A stretch of 64,000 bases of DNA from Candidatus Electrothrix communis (GTDB lineage Bacteria > Desulfobacterota > Desulfobulbia > Desulfobulbales > Desulfobulbaceae): the NCBI GenBank assembly GCA_030644725.1, contig CP130629.1:3735501-3799500 (forward strand), in the 5' to 3' direction. This document shows, piece by piece, positions 33,162-41,777 of this stretch. Numbering within the stretch: the first letter of the stretch is position 1; each line of letters begins with the position of its first letter. The translations under genes were made by a program, and so were the position numbers. The notes beneath the pieces are model-generated. The model had not been told where the DNA came from and did no database searches. It saw only the letters and a list, made by a program, of their open reading frames with translations.

Positions 33162-36100
33162 ATGGAGAAAAAAATATTTTTATCACGTTGCACGAAAGAG
33201 TTTAAGAAAGAAAGCAGGGATCTTTACGATTTCTTTAAAATATATCCTGGCATTGGGGTCATTGAGCAGGAGACTTACGTCCAGATTCACGATCACAAAC
33301 ACACGTTAGAATCACTTTATGAATTAATCGATGAACATGATATTTTCATTCAACTCATCGGTAACAAAGCTGGTTCACCAGTAATTAATGATAGCAAAGA
33401 TAGCAAGGACACTCTAACACCATTTTTAAAAAGTTGTGGACGTTATTTCGACGCGAAAGGAGCAGAAATAACAGACTTGGATCGTGATGATATTTGTAGA
33501 CTTCTTATTGAAAATGCTAGACCATTTTCTAAAATATCGTACACACAATGGGAGATTTATATTGCTCTTCATCTTGAAAAACCGATCCTATGTTATGATC
33601 TTCGAGATAATAATCAGGCACAAAAATCTCATGTTGACTTACTAACTAAGGCTGGAATCGAAGTTTACAAAATAGATAAAGATAGACGTAAAGATACGTT
33701 GCATTTATGCGGAAAGATAATAAATGCCCTTAGTCAGCAACATTCAGAGTCTCCTGAAAACGGAAAGCTAAAAATCAAGCGTAACGATCCATACTTGCCC
33801 GCATGTCTTGATATTAGAGGGTCTATAGATTTTGTAGGCCGTATAAACGACCTGAAAGACCTTGATAACTGTCTGAAACAGGATGATAAAAAGAAAAAAA
33901 GAATTATTCAGGTTATTGCCGACGGAGGAACCGGAAAAACAAAATTGATAGCACGCTGGATTCATTCAAGAAGAATGGCTGCGTTGCCAGGAAAAACATC
34001 TCAAGATATCAAACTTTCTAAAAAGGAACTAAAATTCTTTCAAGAAGGCTCTGTTCTTGCTTACTCACTTTACAAACAGGGAACAAATCGGCTGACATCA
34101 GGCGATTCGAATGATTCAGGAAAAGCTGTTGTCGGCTCCACCATATGGCAGGAAGCAGGTAATAAATGGCTAAAAAGTGATCCTGATTTCAAAAAAATAT
34201 TTAAAACAAGTGAAAAGAAATCTTCTGGGTGGAAGGCTAAAAAATTAGCTGAGACATTAAGAGAAAAAAGCATACTCCTGATCCTTGATGGCCTTGAGGC
34301 CGCACTAAGCCCTGCAAAAATCAAAGGAAAGCCTGAGTGGGTTGCACAAGATGACTTCCTTAATTACTTTCTTGAATTTATTTCAGGATATGAAAACAGT
34401 AAATGTATCGTCATTATTACAACCCGAGTAAAAATTACGATTACGCCTTCTAAGTACACTGACCGTATGGTTAATAGAGATCGTATGGTTATAAAAAATA
34501 TTGCTCCCCTTGCATTTAAACCAGAAGAGGACGAAAAAAATAATGATAGAGATAGAAACGAAACGATTGATTCTGAAGATGAAGCTGCATCTGTCTTGTA
34601 TTACTATAGCGAGCGTCACGAAAACCCTGCTATGGAACTTTTTTCTAAAAGCTCTTCCGTAGAGGAGAAAGAAGAGATCAAAATTATTAGGGATGAACTG
34701 TTACTATCTCGTGAAGTTACCATCCCAGATGACATACAGGAAAATCTACATACAATCGCAACAAAATTAAGAGGGCATGCCCTTTCACTTAAGCTGGCAG
34801 GCCAACTTGTTGCTTTTGAGATTGATAACTGGGATTGCATTGCTCATAACCTTAATTTGATACGCTATCAATCACCTTCTCCTCAAGGTGGAAATGAATT
34901 TTTCAAAACAGTTGAGAGAGTAAAATATCTGCTCGACTCTCATATTTTAGCATTTCAAGAACACGACCGACCTAAACTAAAGGCATTGCTTGCTGTTGGT
35001 GTCTTTGATCGTGAAGCAAATTTCAGAGAAATCGAACATGCCGCCAACCAACTTAACAAGTTGAATAATTGTCTTCTTGGGCCAACCACACCTGATCAGC
35101 TGACAAATGCACTGAATGAATTAACGAACAATGGCTTTCTGAACTCTGATGATGATGAAGATCAAAGTGCTTCTGAAATGAAGGTATGGGACTGCCACCC
35201 TCTGATTAGATCACGCCTATGTACTTATATTTTTGATGAAGACAAAGATCCGCAAAAGGCTCGTAGATGTCATCACGAAGTGGCAATTTTCTTCCTTAAA
35301 CAACTCGATTTTACTCGAAATAAAGATATCCTAATATCATTGGATAAGCTAAATAAAGCAGAGCAAGAAGATAGAGATGGAAGAAAAAGTGATTGGCAAT
35401 GTCATCATAAGAAGAATGCGGAGAATGCGTTTAATGACATGATATCATTACAAAGAGCTGTCTATCATTTTATCCTTGCAGGGGAACTGCGTACTGCTTG
35501 GCATCTTTACTGGGAGTGGATGTCAGTTGGTAAGGAATACCTGTTTTCACGTTTTTTTGGGGAGTTTGAAGAAGACTTATCAACTCTCAGCTACTTTTTT
35601 GAAACACCTTGGTCTGCTATCAAAGAGGCGGAAGATGAAGACCAGAAGATATCACCAGCTGATATTGCCTCACTTTTTGATGCAGCAGGCTTTAGATTAC
35701 GCTCACTCAACAGAATCACTGAAGCTCATCAAGCGTCAGGTGGAGCTTTTCTCTATTGGCACAAGGTGGGCTGGAATTCCCATGAAGAAATTTCAACCGA
35801 CGAGAAAAAAGTGCTTCGAGAAAGCTCTTACGCTGTAGGTAATCGTGCCGAATATTCTATGGTACAGGCTTCTCTCTCAGATGCTCTTATGTATGCCAAT
35901 CTTGCTGTTCGTTTGGCTGACGAAAGTGAAGACTCTGCGGCTCGGTTTATCCACCGTGTCGAACTTGCGGAAATACTCTGGCATAGAGGGAACTTGAACC
36001 AAGCCGTAAATCAGCTGAGATGTATTAATGACAAAAAATGTCCTCACTATATTCAATTCAAAAAAAAGCGGGGTGATAATCGACAAAAGGCTGAACTCTA

Positions 36101-36662
36101 CTGCCTTTATCGGTATCGCTACGGCAAAATACTTGCTAGTCGGGGAGAAATAAAAGAAGCTCAATTAATGGCAAAGGAATTAGAAAAAGATATAAAAGAG
36201 ACAAAATGGCTTTTAAATAACGGGCTATGGTATCTATTAAACGGATATATCAATTTAGCAAAAGCAAAGCCTGAATGGATTATCTCGCCACAATTCACCT
36301 TTCCCCCTGAAATAGATGACCCCCTTGACATACTACAAAAAGGAAAAGATCAATTCGACAAGGCGCGAAAAGAATTTGAAAGTAATCGTGCGGGCCACCA
36401 TGTATTAAAAGCTAGGATAGGCCAAGCTCTTTGCAATTATGAACTTATTGGTTCAAGAGGTATCAATAACACGAAGGGAAAATTGTCAAATATTACTCGA
36501 ACGGCAGGAGAACGACACCTTTTTCGAATTGATGCAGAAGTAGCGAAAGCAAAACTTCTTAATTCTGAACAACAAGTAGCTATAGCAAAAAGTTTATGCA
36601 TTAAAGCAGGTTACCTGAGACACCTGCCGCTTCTTGATTCGCTTTCCCCAAAAAAAGAATAG
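33162..36662 (+). CDS. STAND ATPase: DUF4062/TIR-like, NTPase, TPR-like
   Basis: 1166 residues. N-terminal ~200 residues: KKIFLSRCTKEFKKESRDLYDFF and SYTQWEIYIALHLEKPILCY, resembling DUF4062, a TIR-related effector module. Then a STAND NTPase: Walker A VIADGGTGKTKLIARW near 251, Walker B ILLILDGLEAAL near 371, sensor VIITTRVKI near 417, a winged-helix/ALSLKLAGQL region, and ~500 residues of helical repeats (TPR-like). This layout fits an NLR/Avs-type sensor that oligomerises on ligand binding. AAGGAG precedes the ATG. Low-GC relative to flanking housekeeping genes suggests transfer. Partner is probably the following DUF4231 gene. Confidence 0.75.
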   Translation: MEKKIFLSRCTKEFKKESRDLYDFFKIYPGIGVIEQETYVQIHDHKHTLESLYELIDEHDIFIQLIGNKAGSPVINDSKDSKDTLTPFLKSCGRYFDAKGAEITDLDRDDICRLLIENARPFSKISYTQWEIYIALHLEKPILCYDLRDNNQAQKSHVDLLTKAGIEVYKIDKDRRKDTLHLCGKIINALSQQHSESPENGKLKIKRNDPYLPACLDIRGSIDFVGRINDLKDLDNCLKQDDKKKKRIIQVIADGGTGKTKLIARWIHSRRMAALPGKTSQDIKLSKKELKFFQEGSVLAYSLYKQGTNRLTSGDSNDSGKAVVGSTIWQEAGNKWLKSDPDFKKIFKTSEKKSSGWKAKKLAETLREKSILLILDGLEAALSPAKIKGKPEWVAQDDFLNYFLEFISGYENSKCIVIITTRVKITITPSKYTDRMVNRDRMVIKNIAPLAFKPEEDEKNNDRDRNETIDSEDEAASVLYYYSERHENPAMELFSKSSSVEEKEEIKIIRDELLLSREVTIPDDIQENLHTIATKLRGHALSLKLAGQLVAFEIDNWDCIAHNLNLIRYQSPSPQGGNEFFKTVERVKYLLDSHILAFQEHDRPKLKALLAVGVFDREANFREIEHAANQLNKLNNCLLGPTTPDQLTNALNELTNNGFLNSDDDEDQSASEMKVWDCHPLIRSRLCTYIFDEDKDPQKARRCHHEVAIFFLKQLDFTRNKDILISLDKLNKAEQEDRDGRKSDWQCHHKKNAENAFNDMISLQRAVYHFILAGELRTAWHLYWEWMSVGKEYLFSRFFGEFEEDLSTLSYFFETPWSAIKEAEDEDQKISPADIASLFDAAGFRLRSLNRITEAHQASGGAFLYWHKVGWNSHEEISTDEKKVLRESSYAVGNRAEYSMVQASLSDALMYANLAVRLADESEDSAARFIHRVELAEILWHRGNLNQAVNQLRCINDKKCPHYIQFKKKRGDNRQKAELYCLYRYRYGKILASRGEIKEAQLMAKELEKDIKETKWLLNNGLWYLLNGYINLAKAKPEWIISPQFTFPPEIDDPLDILQKGKDQFDKARKEFESNRAGHHVLKARIGQALCNYELIGSRGINNTKGKLSNITRTAGERHLFRIDAEVAKAKLLNSEQQVAIAKSLCIKAGYLRHLPLLDSLSPKKE

Positions 36663-36688
36663 AAGCCATCTTGGCAGACAAAAAATGG

Positions 36689-36727
36689 TGAACTGGAGTA
36701 CCCCACAAAACGTACTACTCCGGTTCA
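36689..36727 (+). terminator. hairpin after the STAND gene
   Basis: TGAACTGGAGTA (36689-36700) pairs with TACTCCGGTTCA (36716-36727), one G-U, followed by TTTATTTC. A plausible, if T-poor, terminator. Confidence 0.55.
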
Positions 36728-36752
36728 TTTATTTCTGAGTCTACCCCTCTCT

Positions 36753-36956
36753 CGCGGCATACGCATGATTTTTGCTATAAATTCAGCAAAATATTGCTTC
36801 CGAGCTACCGTCTCAGCGGACGGAGGCTTATTTGTGTAATAAAAAGCATGAAAATTGTTAAAAAAGTGCCGTAGCGCTGAGTCTCCAAATTTGAGCTCCA
36901 AAACGCTCTAATTGTAACTATTTGATTTTTTATGTACAAGTCATGCGTATGCCGTG
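36753..36956. mobile_element. 204-bp MITE with 10-bp target duplication
   Basis: Terminal inverted repeats CGCGGCATACGCATGA at the left and its complement (CACGGCATACGCATGA) at the right, 15 of 16 identical. Flanked on both sides by ACCCCTCTCT (36743-36752 and 36957-36966), a 10-bp target-site duplication. The interior is AT-rich with no gene. Non-autonomous. A 10-bp duplication fits IS4-type elements. It splits the STAND and DUF4231 genes. Confidence 0.82.
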
Positions 36957-37016
36957 ACCCCTCTCTAGCTCTGAACTTGTATGAACACATCCCGCAACTT
37001 AACAAAAAGTTAAAAA

Positions 37017-37922
37017 ATGAAACAAAATAAATTCCCTCCGCTGTACGTAATAGCTGACCTCAAATCAATAAAGCAACAACAGTGGCATTTTCGTTCGCTA
37101 CGAGTACAACTCATCTTTCTTTTTATAGCCTCCTTAACAACGGTAATAAACTTTCCGTATTCCGATAAAACATCTTCACTTTTTTATATACTTTTCATTA
37201 TTATATCAATGTGTTTTATGTGCTATAGTTCTTTATTGAAACCTGAAAAAATATGGTATGAAAGCAGAGCACTAGCTGAATCTGCCAACACGCTAACATG
37301 GCGCTTTATCATGGGGGCAAAACCTTTTGATTTTCACCAGACAAAAGAGAACGTTGAATCGAATTTCATAAATGAGCTTAAAGAACTATGGAAGCTTAAT
37401 AAAATGAATGATAAGAAAATCGATAAAACACTTAGAGAAGATTCACAGATCACCGAATGGATGCAAAATATTCGCCGCTCAGATTTTGAAATAAAAAAGG
37501 ATCATTATTTACAATTAAGAATTGAAGATCAACTCAACTGGTATGAAAAGAAAAAGGAATTTAATAAAAAACGAGCAAGATCATTCTCTATAGGGAGTTT
37601 TGTTGCTTACGTTGCTGCCATCATAATAGCTTGCCTTCAGATCACAGGTACAGCTCTTCCACAGTGGTCTTCCGAGCCCATTTTAATGCTAGCCGCTGGA
37701 TTAGTAGGCTGGACCCAAGCCAAAAGATATTCTGAATTAGCATCATCCTACGCTTTAACTTCCAGGGAAATATCTGATATTAAAGACGACATTGACAAGA
37801 TAACCAAAGAACAGTTCAGTAATTTTGTCAACAACTCAGAAAGAGCATTTTCTCGTGAACATACCCAATGGACTGCTCGCCGACTTGATTATTCATCAGG
37901 GGAAGAAAGTGATACCCCATGA
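37017..37922 (+). CDS. DUF4231 (SLATT-like) membrane protein
   Basis: 301 residues. Four transmembrane helices in two pairs (LIFLFIASLTTVINF, FYILFIIISMCFMCYSS; and SFVAYVAAIIIACLQ, EPILMLAAGLVGWTQA), joined by a soluble helical linker with IWYESRALAESANTLTWRFIMGA and RIEDQLNWYEKK, typical of DUF4231. SLATT/DUF4231 proteins are predicted pore-forming effectors coupled to nucleotide-sensing or NTPase modules. It follows the STAND gene on the same strand; removing the MITE leaves only ~140 bp between them. Confidence 0.75.
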   Translation: MKQNKFPPLYVIADLKSIKQQQWHFRSLRVQLIFLFIASLTTVINFPYSDKTSSLFYILFIIISMCFMCYSSLLKPEKIWYESRALAESANTLTWRFIMGAKPFDFHQTKENVESNFINELKELWKLNKMNDKKIDKTLREDSQITEWMQNIRRSDFEIKKDHYLQLRIEDQLNWYEKKKEFNKKRARSFSIGSFVAYVAAIIIACLQITGTALPQWSSEPILMLAAGLVGWTQAKRYSELASSYALTSREISDIKDDIDKITKEQFSNFVNNSERAFSREHTQWTARRLDYSSGEESDTP

Positions 37923-38197
37923 TCGTAATAGTCGAAATCACCTTGTCGTCCTCGGTAAACAAAAAAGATAAAGAACAGCTTCGTAGGTCCGCTTGAGTAA
38001 AACGAAAACAAACTTTCACCCATTCAAATATCATAAAATTGTCTGATGTCGTTCCACTCAATCAGGCCCTCGGAATACATCAGTCTGATCAGGCTGCCGT
38101 CTGATTCGGCCTGTCCGGCCTGATAGATAACAGTTTCGCTGATCCGGCGGTGCGCTGCCGGGTCAATCTATTTCACTCTTATTCAAAGGAAAACCAC

Positions 38198-38557
38198 ATG
38201 GCTAAAATCGCAATTCTCTACTGTAAAAAAATCAAAGATTACTCCTGCATTGCCTGCTCGAACTGTTTCAAGGGCATAGCTGAGAACAATGGCGAGTTCG
38301 CTCGCTACAAAGACGAAGATATTGAACTGGTGGCAATGACGGACTGCGGCGGCTGTCCTGGCCTGACCGTCCCGAGGGTCAAACTACTTAAAGGGAACAC
38401 CAGCAATATCGGTCGGCCGATGGAAGTAGTGCATCTCGGTACCTGCATGAAAGCTGCCATGGAAACAGCAGATTGTCCCATTGCCTACGACGACCTGAAG
38501 ATCAACGTGGAAAAGAAGTTCGGCGTGAAGGTTGTCCTGGGCACCCATGATTATTAA
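38198..38557 (+). CDS. CGGC-domain metal-binding protein
   Basis: 119 residues from an ATG with AAGGAAAA 7 bases upstream. Holds YSCIACSNCFKGI, DCGGCPGLTVPRV (the CGGC signature) and HLGTCMKAAMETADCPI. Cysteines and histidine predict a metal or sulfur-binding site; common in anaerobes, function unproven. A terminator follows at 38595-38622. Confidence 0.88.
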   Translation: MAKIAILYCKKIKDYSCIACSNCFKGIAENNGEFARYKDEDIELVAMTDCGGCPGLTVPRVKLLKGNTSNIGRPMEVVHLGTCMKAAMETADCPIAYDDLKINVEKKFGVKVVLGTHDY

Positions 38558-38594
38558 GAAATTGACAGTGCAGCATAAAGAAGGTCGTTAGAGA

Positions 38595-38622
38595 AAAAGG
38601 GGCTTGCTGCTTTGCCCCTTTT
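38595..38622 (+). terminator. terminator after CGGC gene
   Basis: AAAAGGGGC pairs with GCCCCTTTT around TTGCTGCTTT. The rest of 38623-38876 shows nothing notable. Confidence 0.75.
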
Positions 38623-38876
38623 CGATATGTCATGCCGCTAAGAATCAGAACAGTAGGCATTCTTATCGTCAAACCTCCTAATTTATCGTAAAAAAAACGA
38701 CCTGGCTCGCAACAACAAAAATCCCTTCCAACTCGCTCTTCTGTTCCAAGGCTCCGTTTCTGCGTTTATCGCTTGCCACATTCCCATTAATGCCTATAAT
38801 GTAGCAAATTGCGTTTTCATCACATCAAAGTATAGGTATCAGATTTAACCTCTTGTAATATAATAAGGAATACACA

Positions 38877-39512
38877 ATGTCAGAAGAACAAACCCAAGTC
38901 TCCCTAGACACCGTTATCGGTGAGCTGGAGAAAATATGCGTCGAAAATCCGGGAAATATCATTGCTCATCATAAACTCGGCCTGATCTATCGTCAGGCTG
39001 ACCGCATTGATGATGCTGTCCGTGAGCTGGAAAAAGCCATTGAGCTGGATGATCATTCGGTGGAAAGTTACATCAACCTCGGTGCTATTTATTTTGATAA
39101 AGGTGATGTCCCGAAAGCCCTGGAGTTGAATGAAAAAGCCCTGAAGATTACCCCGAAGATGGCGGAGGCCCATGTCAATATCGGCCTGATCCGCCAACAC
39201 GAAGGTAATGCTGAGGCAGCTTTGGAATGTTATGAAAAGGCTATCCAGATTGACCCCCATCTTCTCACCCCCTGGCTCAATATGACCTCTGTCTGCACCA
39301 TGCTGGAGCAGGACGAGAAGGCTGTGGAGTCTGCCCGTCAGGCCGTCACCCTGGAGCCGGATAACGGTATGGCCCGAAACAATCTGGCTGTGGCCCTGTA
39401 CTTCTCCAGTGCCTACGAGGAAGCCAAGCGGAACATGGACAAGGCCAAGGAACTGGGCTACGCAGTTGATCCGCGTTTTATTCAAGGACTGGAAGAAAAA
39501 TTGGCGGCATAA
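38877..39512 (+). CDS. TPR-repeat protein
   Basis: 211 residues made of five TPR units (for example AHHKLGLIYRQADRIDDAVRELEKAIELD, SYINLGAIYFDKGDVPKALELNEKALKI, AHVNIGLIRQHEGNAEAALECYEKAIQID), all at the 34-residue spacing. A protein-interaction scaffold without signal peptide. Its TAA overlaps the ATG of the next gene by one base, implying coupling with the HEAT-like protein. Confidence 0.85.
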   Translation: MSEEQTQVSLDTVIGELEKICVENPGNIIAHHKLGLIYRQADRIDDAVRELEKAIELDDHSVESYINLGAIYFDKGDVPKALELNEKALKITPKMAEAHVNIGLIRQHEGNAEAALECYEKAIQIDPHLLTPWLNMTSVCTMLEQDEKAVESARQAVTLEPDNGMARNNLAVALYFSSAYEEAKRNMDKAKELGYAVDPRFIQGLEEKLAA

Positions 39513-40651
39513 TGGCAGGAAAAAAACAATTAAATACGAAGCCGTGGTGCCCGTTCTGCGGCATGGATGTGGGGCGTCCTGTGGAGGCCCCGCAACGCAA
39601 AATGACCGAGTTCCCGGTGGGCCGATGCGAATGCGGTGCTGTCTATGCCTGTGATGCCACTGGCCATAATATCGGTTCTGCTATGGTAGAATGCCTGGTC
39701 TATGCCTGCGGTGAAGAATGGGATCTGGCCTGGGAATTGATCCCGGAAGACGACTACCTCACCGGTCGGGTGGAAGACTATGATGATGTCACCCACCAGA
39801 TCTGTCCCAAGAGAAATTTGGACGGACGCGGGGTGCGCGGGGTGCTCTATTTTGTCCGCCTTCATAAGGACGTGGCAGAGATAGCCGATCGTTTTGCCAA
39901 AAAGAAGGAACATGAGGCCCAGACGGCCCTGGCAGAAAGCGAAAAAGGCCCTGCTGGCTACGTGATTCCTGAGGTAGAACCGGCTCGTGATCCCAAACGG
40001 CAAAAGAAGCGGTCCTCCAAAATGATCGTCAAGAAGCTGGTTGAGGCCCATGATATTGAGGGATTATTGGACCTGTGTTTTGACGATAAGCGAACCTTGC
40101 GCTTTATGCAGCGACTGCTCTATGAGCCAGAGCCTAATAAGCGCTACAAAACAGCCTGGCTGATCGGGCAGGTTTCAGCCCGACTCTCCACCCGCGAACC
40201 GGCTCCGGTGGCAGACATGCTACACCGTCTCTTTGAGTCCTGCTCGGATTCCGCCTCCATGCCTTGGGGAATGGTCGAGGCCATCGGCGCGATCATTTCC
40301 GCCCGCCCGGACATCTACGGGGCCTTTACTCGTCATCTGCTTAATTTCATAAATGATGAAGGAACGCAGGAGGCCGCCCTCTCGGGCCTGAGCGAGGTTG
40401 CAGCAACCCGCCCGGATCTGATCCGCAGCACACCGTTTTACTCCACCTTTCATTTTCTGGAGCACGAAAATCCTGTGGTACGTGGACTGATGGCCCGCCT
40501 GTTAGGCCGCATCAAGGCCAAGGAAGCCCTCTTCCAGATCATGAGCTTGCAAAAGGATGAGACGGAAATCACGCTTTATGAACAGGGTGATCCGGTCAAA
40601 ACGACTGTGGCGGCCTTGGTAAAAGAGGCTGTGGCGGGCATACAGGGGTAG
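39512..40651 (+). CDS. HEAT-repeat protein with N-terminal zinc site
   Basis: 379 residues. N-terminal CPFCGMDVG and CECGAVYACD look like a zinc ribbon. The middle (RFMQRLLYEPEPNKRYKTAWLIGQVS) and C-terminal part consist of HEAT-like helical repeats (PWGMVEAIGAIISARPD, AALSGLSEVAATRPDL, VRGLMARLLGRI). It resembles the DVU0298-type family of Desulfobacterota; I cannot confirm the assignment. Likely a scaffold with the TPR protein. Confidence 0.7.
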   Translation: MAGKKQLNTKPWCPFCGMDVGRPVEAPQRKMTEFPVGRCECGAVYACDATGHNIGSAMVECLVYACGEEWDLAWELIPEDDYLTGRVEDYDDVTHQICPKRNLDGRGVRGVLYFVRLHKDVAEIADRFAKKKEHEAQTALAESEKGPAGYVIPEVEPARDPKRQKKRSSKMIVKKLVEAHDIEGLLDLCFDDKRTLRFMQRLLYEPEPNKRYKTAWLIGQVSARLSTREPAPVADMLHRLFESCSDSASMPWGMVEAIGAIISARPDIYGAFTRHLLNFINDEGTQEAALSGLSEVAATRPDLIRSTPFYSTFHFLEHENPVVRGLMARLLGRIKAKEALFQIMSLQKDETEITLYEQGDPVKTTVAALVKEAVAGIQG

Positions 40652-40914
40652 GTTGCTTGAAGCCTCGAAACCGCGCCAGAACAGAAAGCGATCAATGTTC
40701 TGGCTGCGGTGGAATATCTTCAGCAAATCAATCCCGAAATGGAAAAAAGTATTAAAATAACATTAGATACAACCCTTAACACGTTAACAAATTGTAGAGA
40801 GTGGAGTGTCCTTGGTCATTTGAACAGGCCTTGATAAAGAATTTCAGCCCGAATAACCGTATATCCACGAAACTCCTCTGTACACCCATCTTTCTTCAAA
40901 ACCAAAAGATCATC

Positions 40915-41760
40915 ATGCGAGTTAAACAATCGGTTACTGTTTATTCCCCCTGCTCATTGCTACGAACCACCACCTATCTTCTCCTTATAATCGCCTGCCT
41001 CTCCTTAACCGGCTGTGCGACCACAGAAGGTATGTTCAGCTCCTGGTCTGTTTTCGGCTCAGGCGAAGAAAAGGAAGAGAAATTTGACTCCGCAGAAAAG
41101 CTGATTATGCAGGGTATGGAGGCCTACAAGATAGGCAGGTATAATACCGCGATGAAACATTTTCAGGAGATCAAGGATCGTTACCCCTTCAGTCCTGAAG
41201 CTCTGCTGGCTGAATTAAAACTGGCCGATTGCGAGTATTATAACGATAATTACGAAGAGGCCAAAGAGCTGTACAAAGAGTTTGAGGAACGACATCCCGC
41301 CAACGAGGCTATCCCCTATGTCATGTTCCAAATCAGCATGTGCGATTATTCCCGAACCGATCGCATTGATAGGGATTCGACAGGAGCTCAGGATGCTATC
41401 AAATCCTTTTCTCGTTTATTACGTACCTATCCGGACTCGCCCTATACCAGAGAGGCCAAGGCGAGAATTCGTGCGGCCCGAGAATTTATTGTCAATCATG
41501 AGTACTATGTTGCTGTCTTCTATGTCCGCACGAAAAAATATGATCAGGCCAAACATCGTCTGAAATATATTCTCACCATGTATCCTGACGCATCAATTAT
41601 CCCAAAGGCAAAAGCCCTGCAGGAAAGGCTGGCAGCCGGGGATCCGCCCAAATGGGGACTAGACAAATGGCTCCCGAAATTAACCATGCCGGACTGGAAC
41701 TTGGCTGATATCGGCATCGGAACTCAGGATGACGAAATAGAAAATCAGATCGAACAGTAA
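40915..41760 (+). CDS. bamD: outer-membrane assembly lipoprotein BamD
   Basis: About 281 residues. Lipoprotein signal with lipobox LSLTGC, then TPR-like helices (EKLIMQGMEAYKIGRYNTAMKHFQEIKDRYPFSPEALLAELKLADCEYYNDNYEEAKELYKEFEERHP). The ComL/YfiO fold: one of the conserved BAM-complex subunits folding outer-membrane proteins at the periplasmic face. The frame opens at 40801, but the ATG at 40915 lies closest to the signal peptide. pilB follows 17 bp later. Confidence 0.9.
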   Translation: MRVKQSVTVYSPCSLLRTTTYLLLIIACLSLTGCATTEGMFSSWSVFGSGEEKEEKFDSAEKLIMQGMEAYKIGRYNTAMKHFQEIKDRYPFSPEALLAELKLADCEYYNDNYEEAKELYKEFEERHPANEAIPYVMFQISMCDYSRTDRIDRDSTGAQDAIKSFSRLLRTYPDSPYTREAKARIRAAREFIVNHEYYVAVFYVRTKKYDQAKHRLKYILTMYPDASIIPKAKALQERLAAGDPPKWGLDKWLPKLTMPDWNLADIGIGTQDDEIENQIEQ

Positions 41761-41777
41761 AGGAATAATTACTTATT

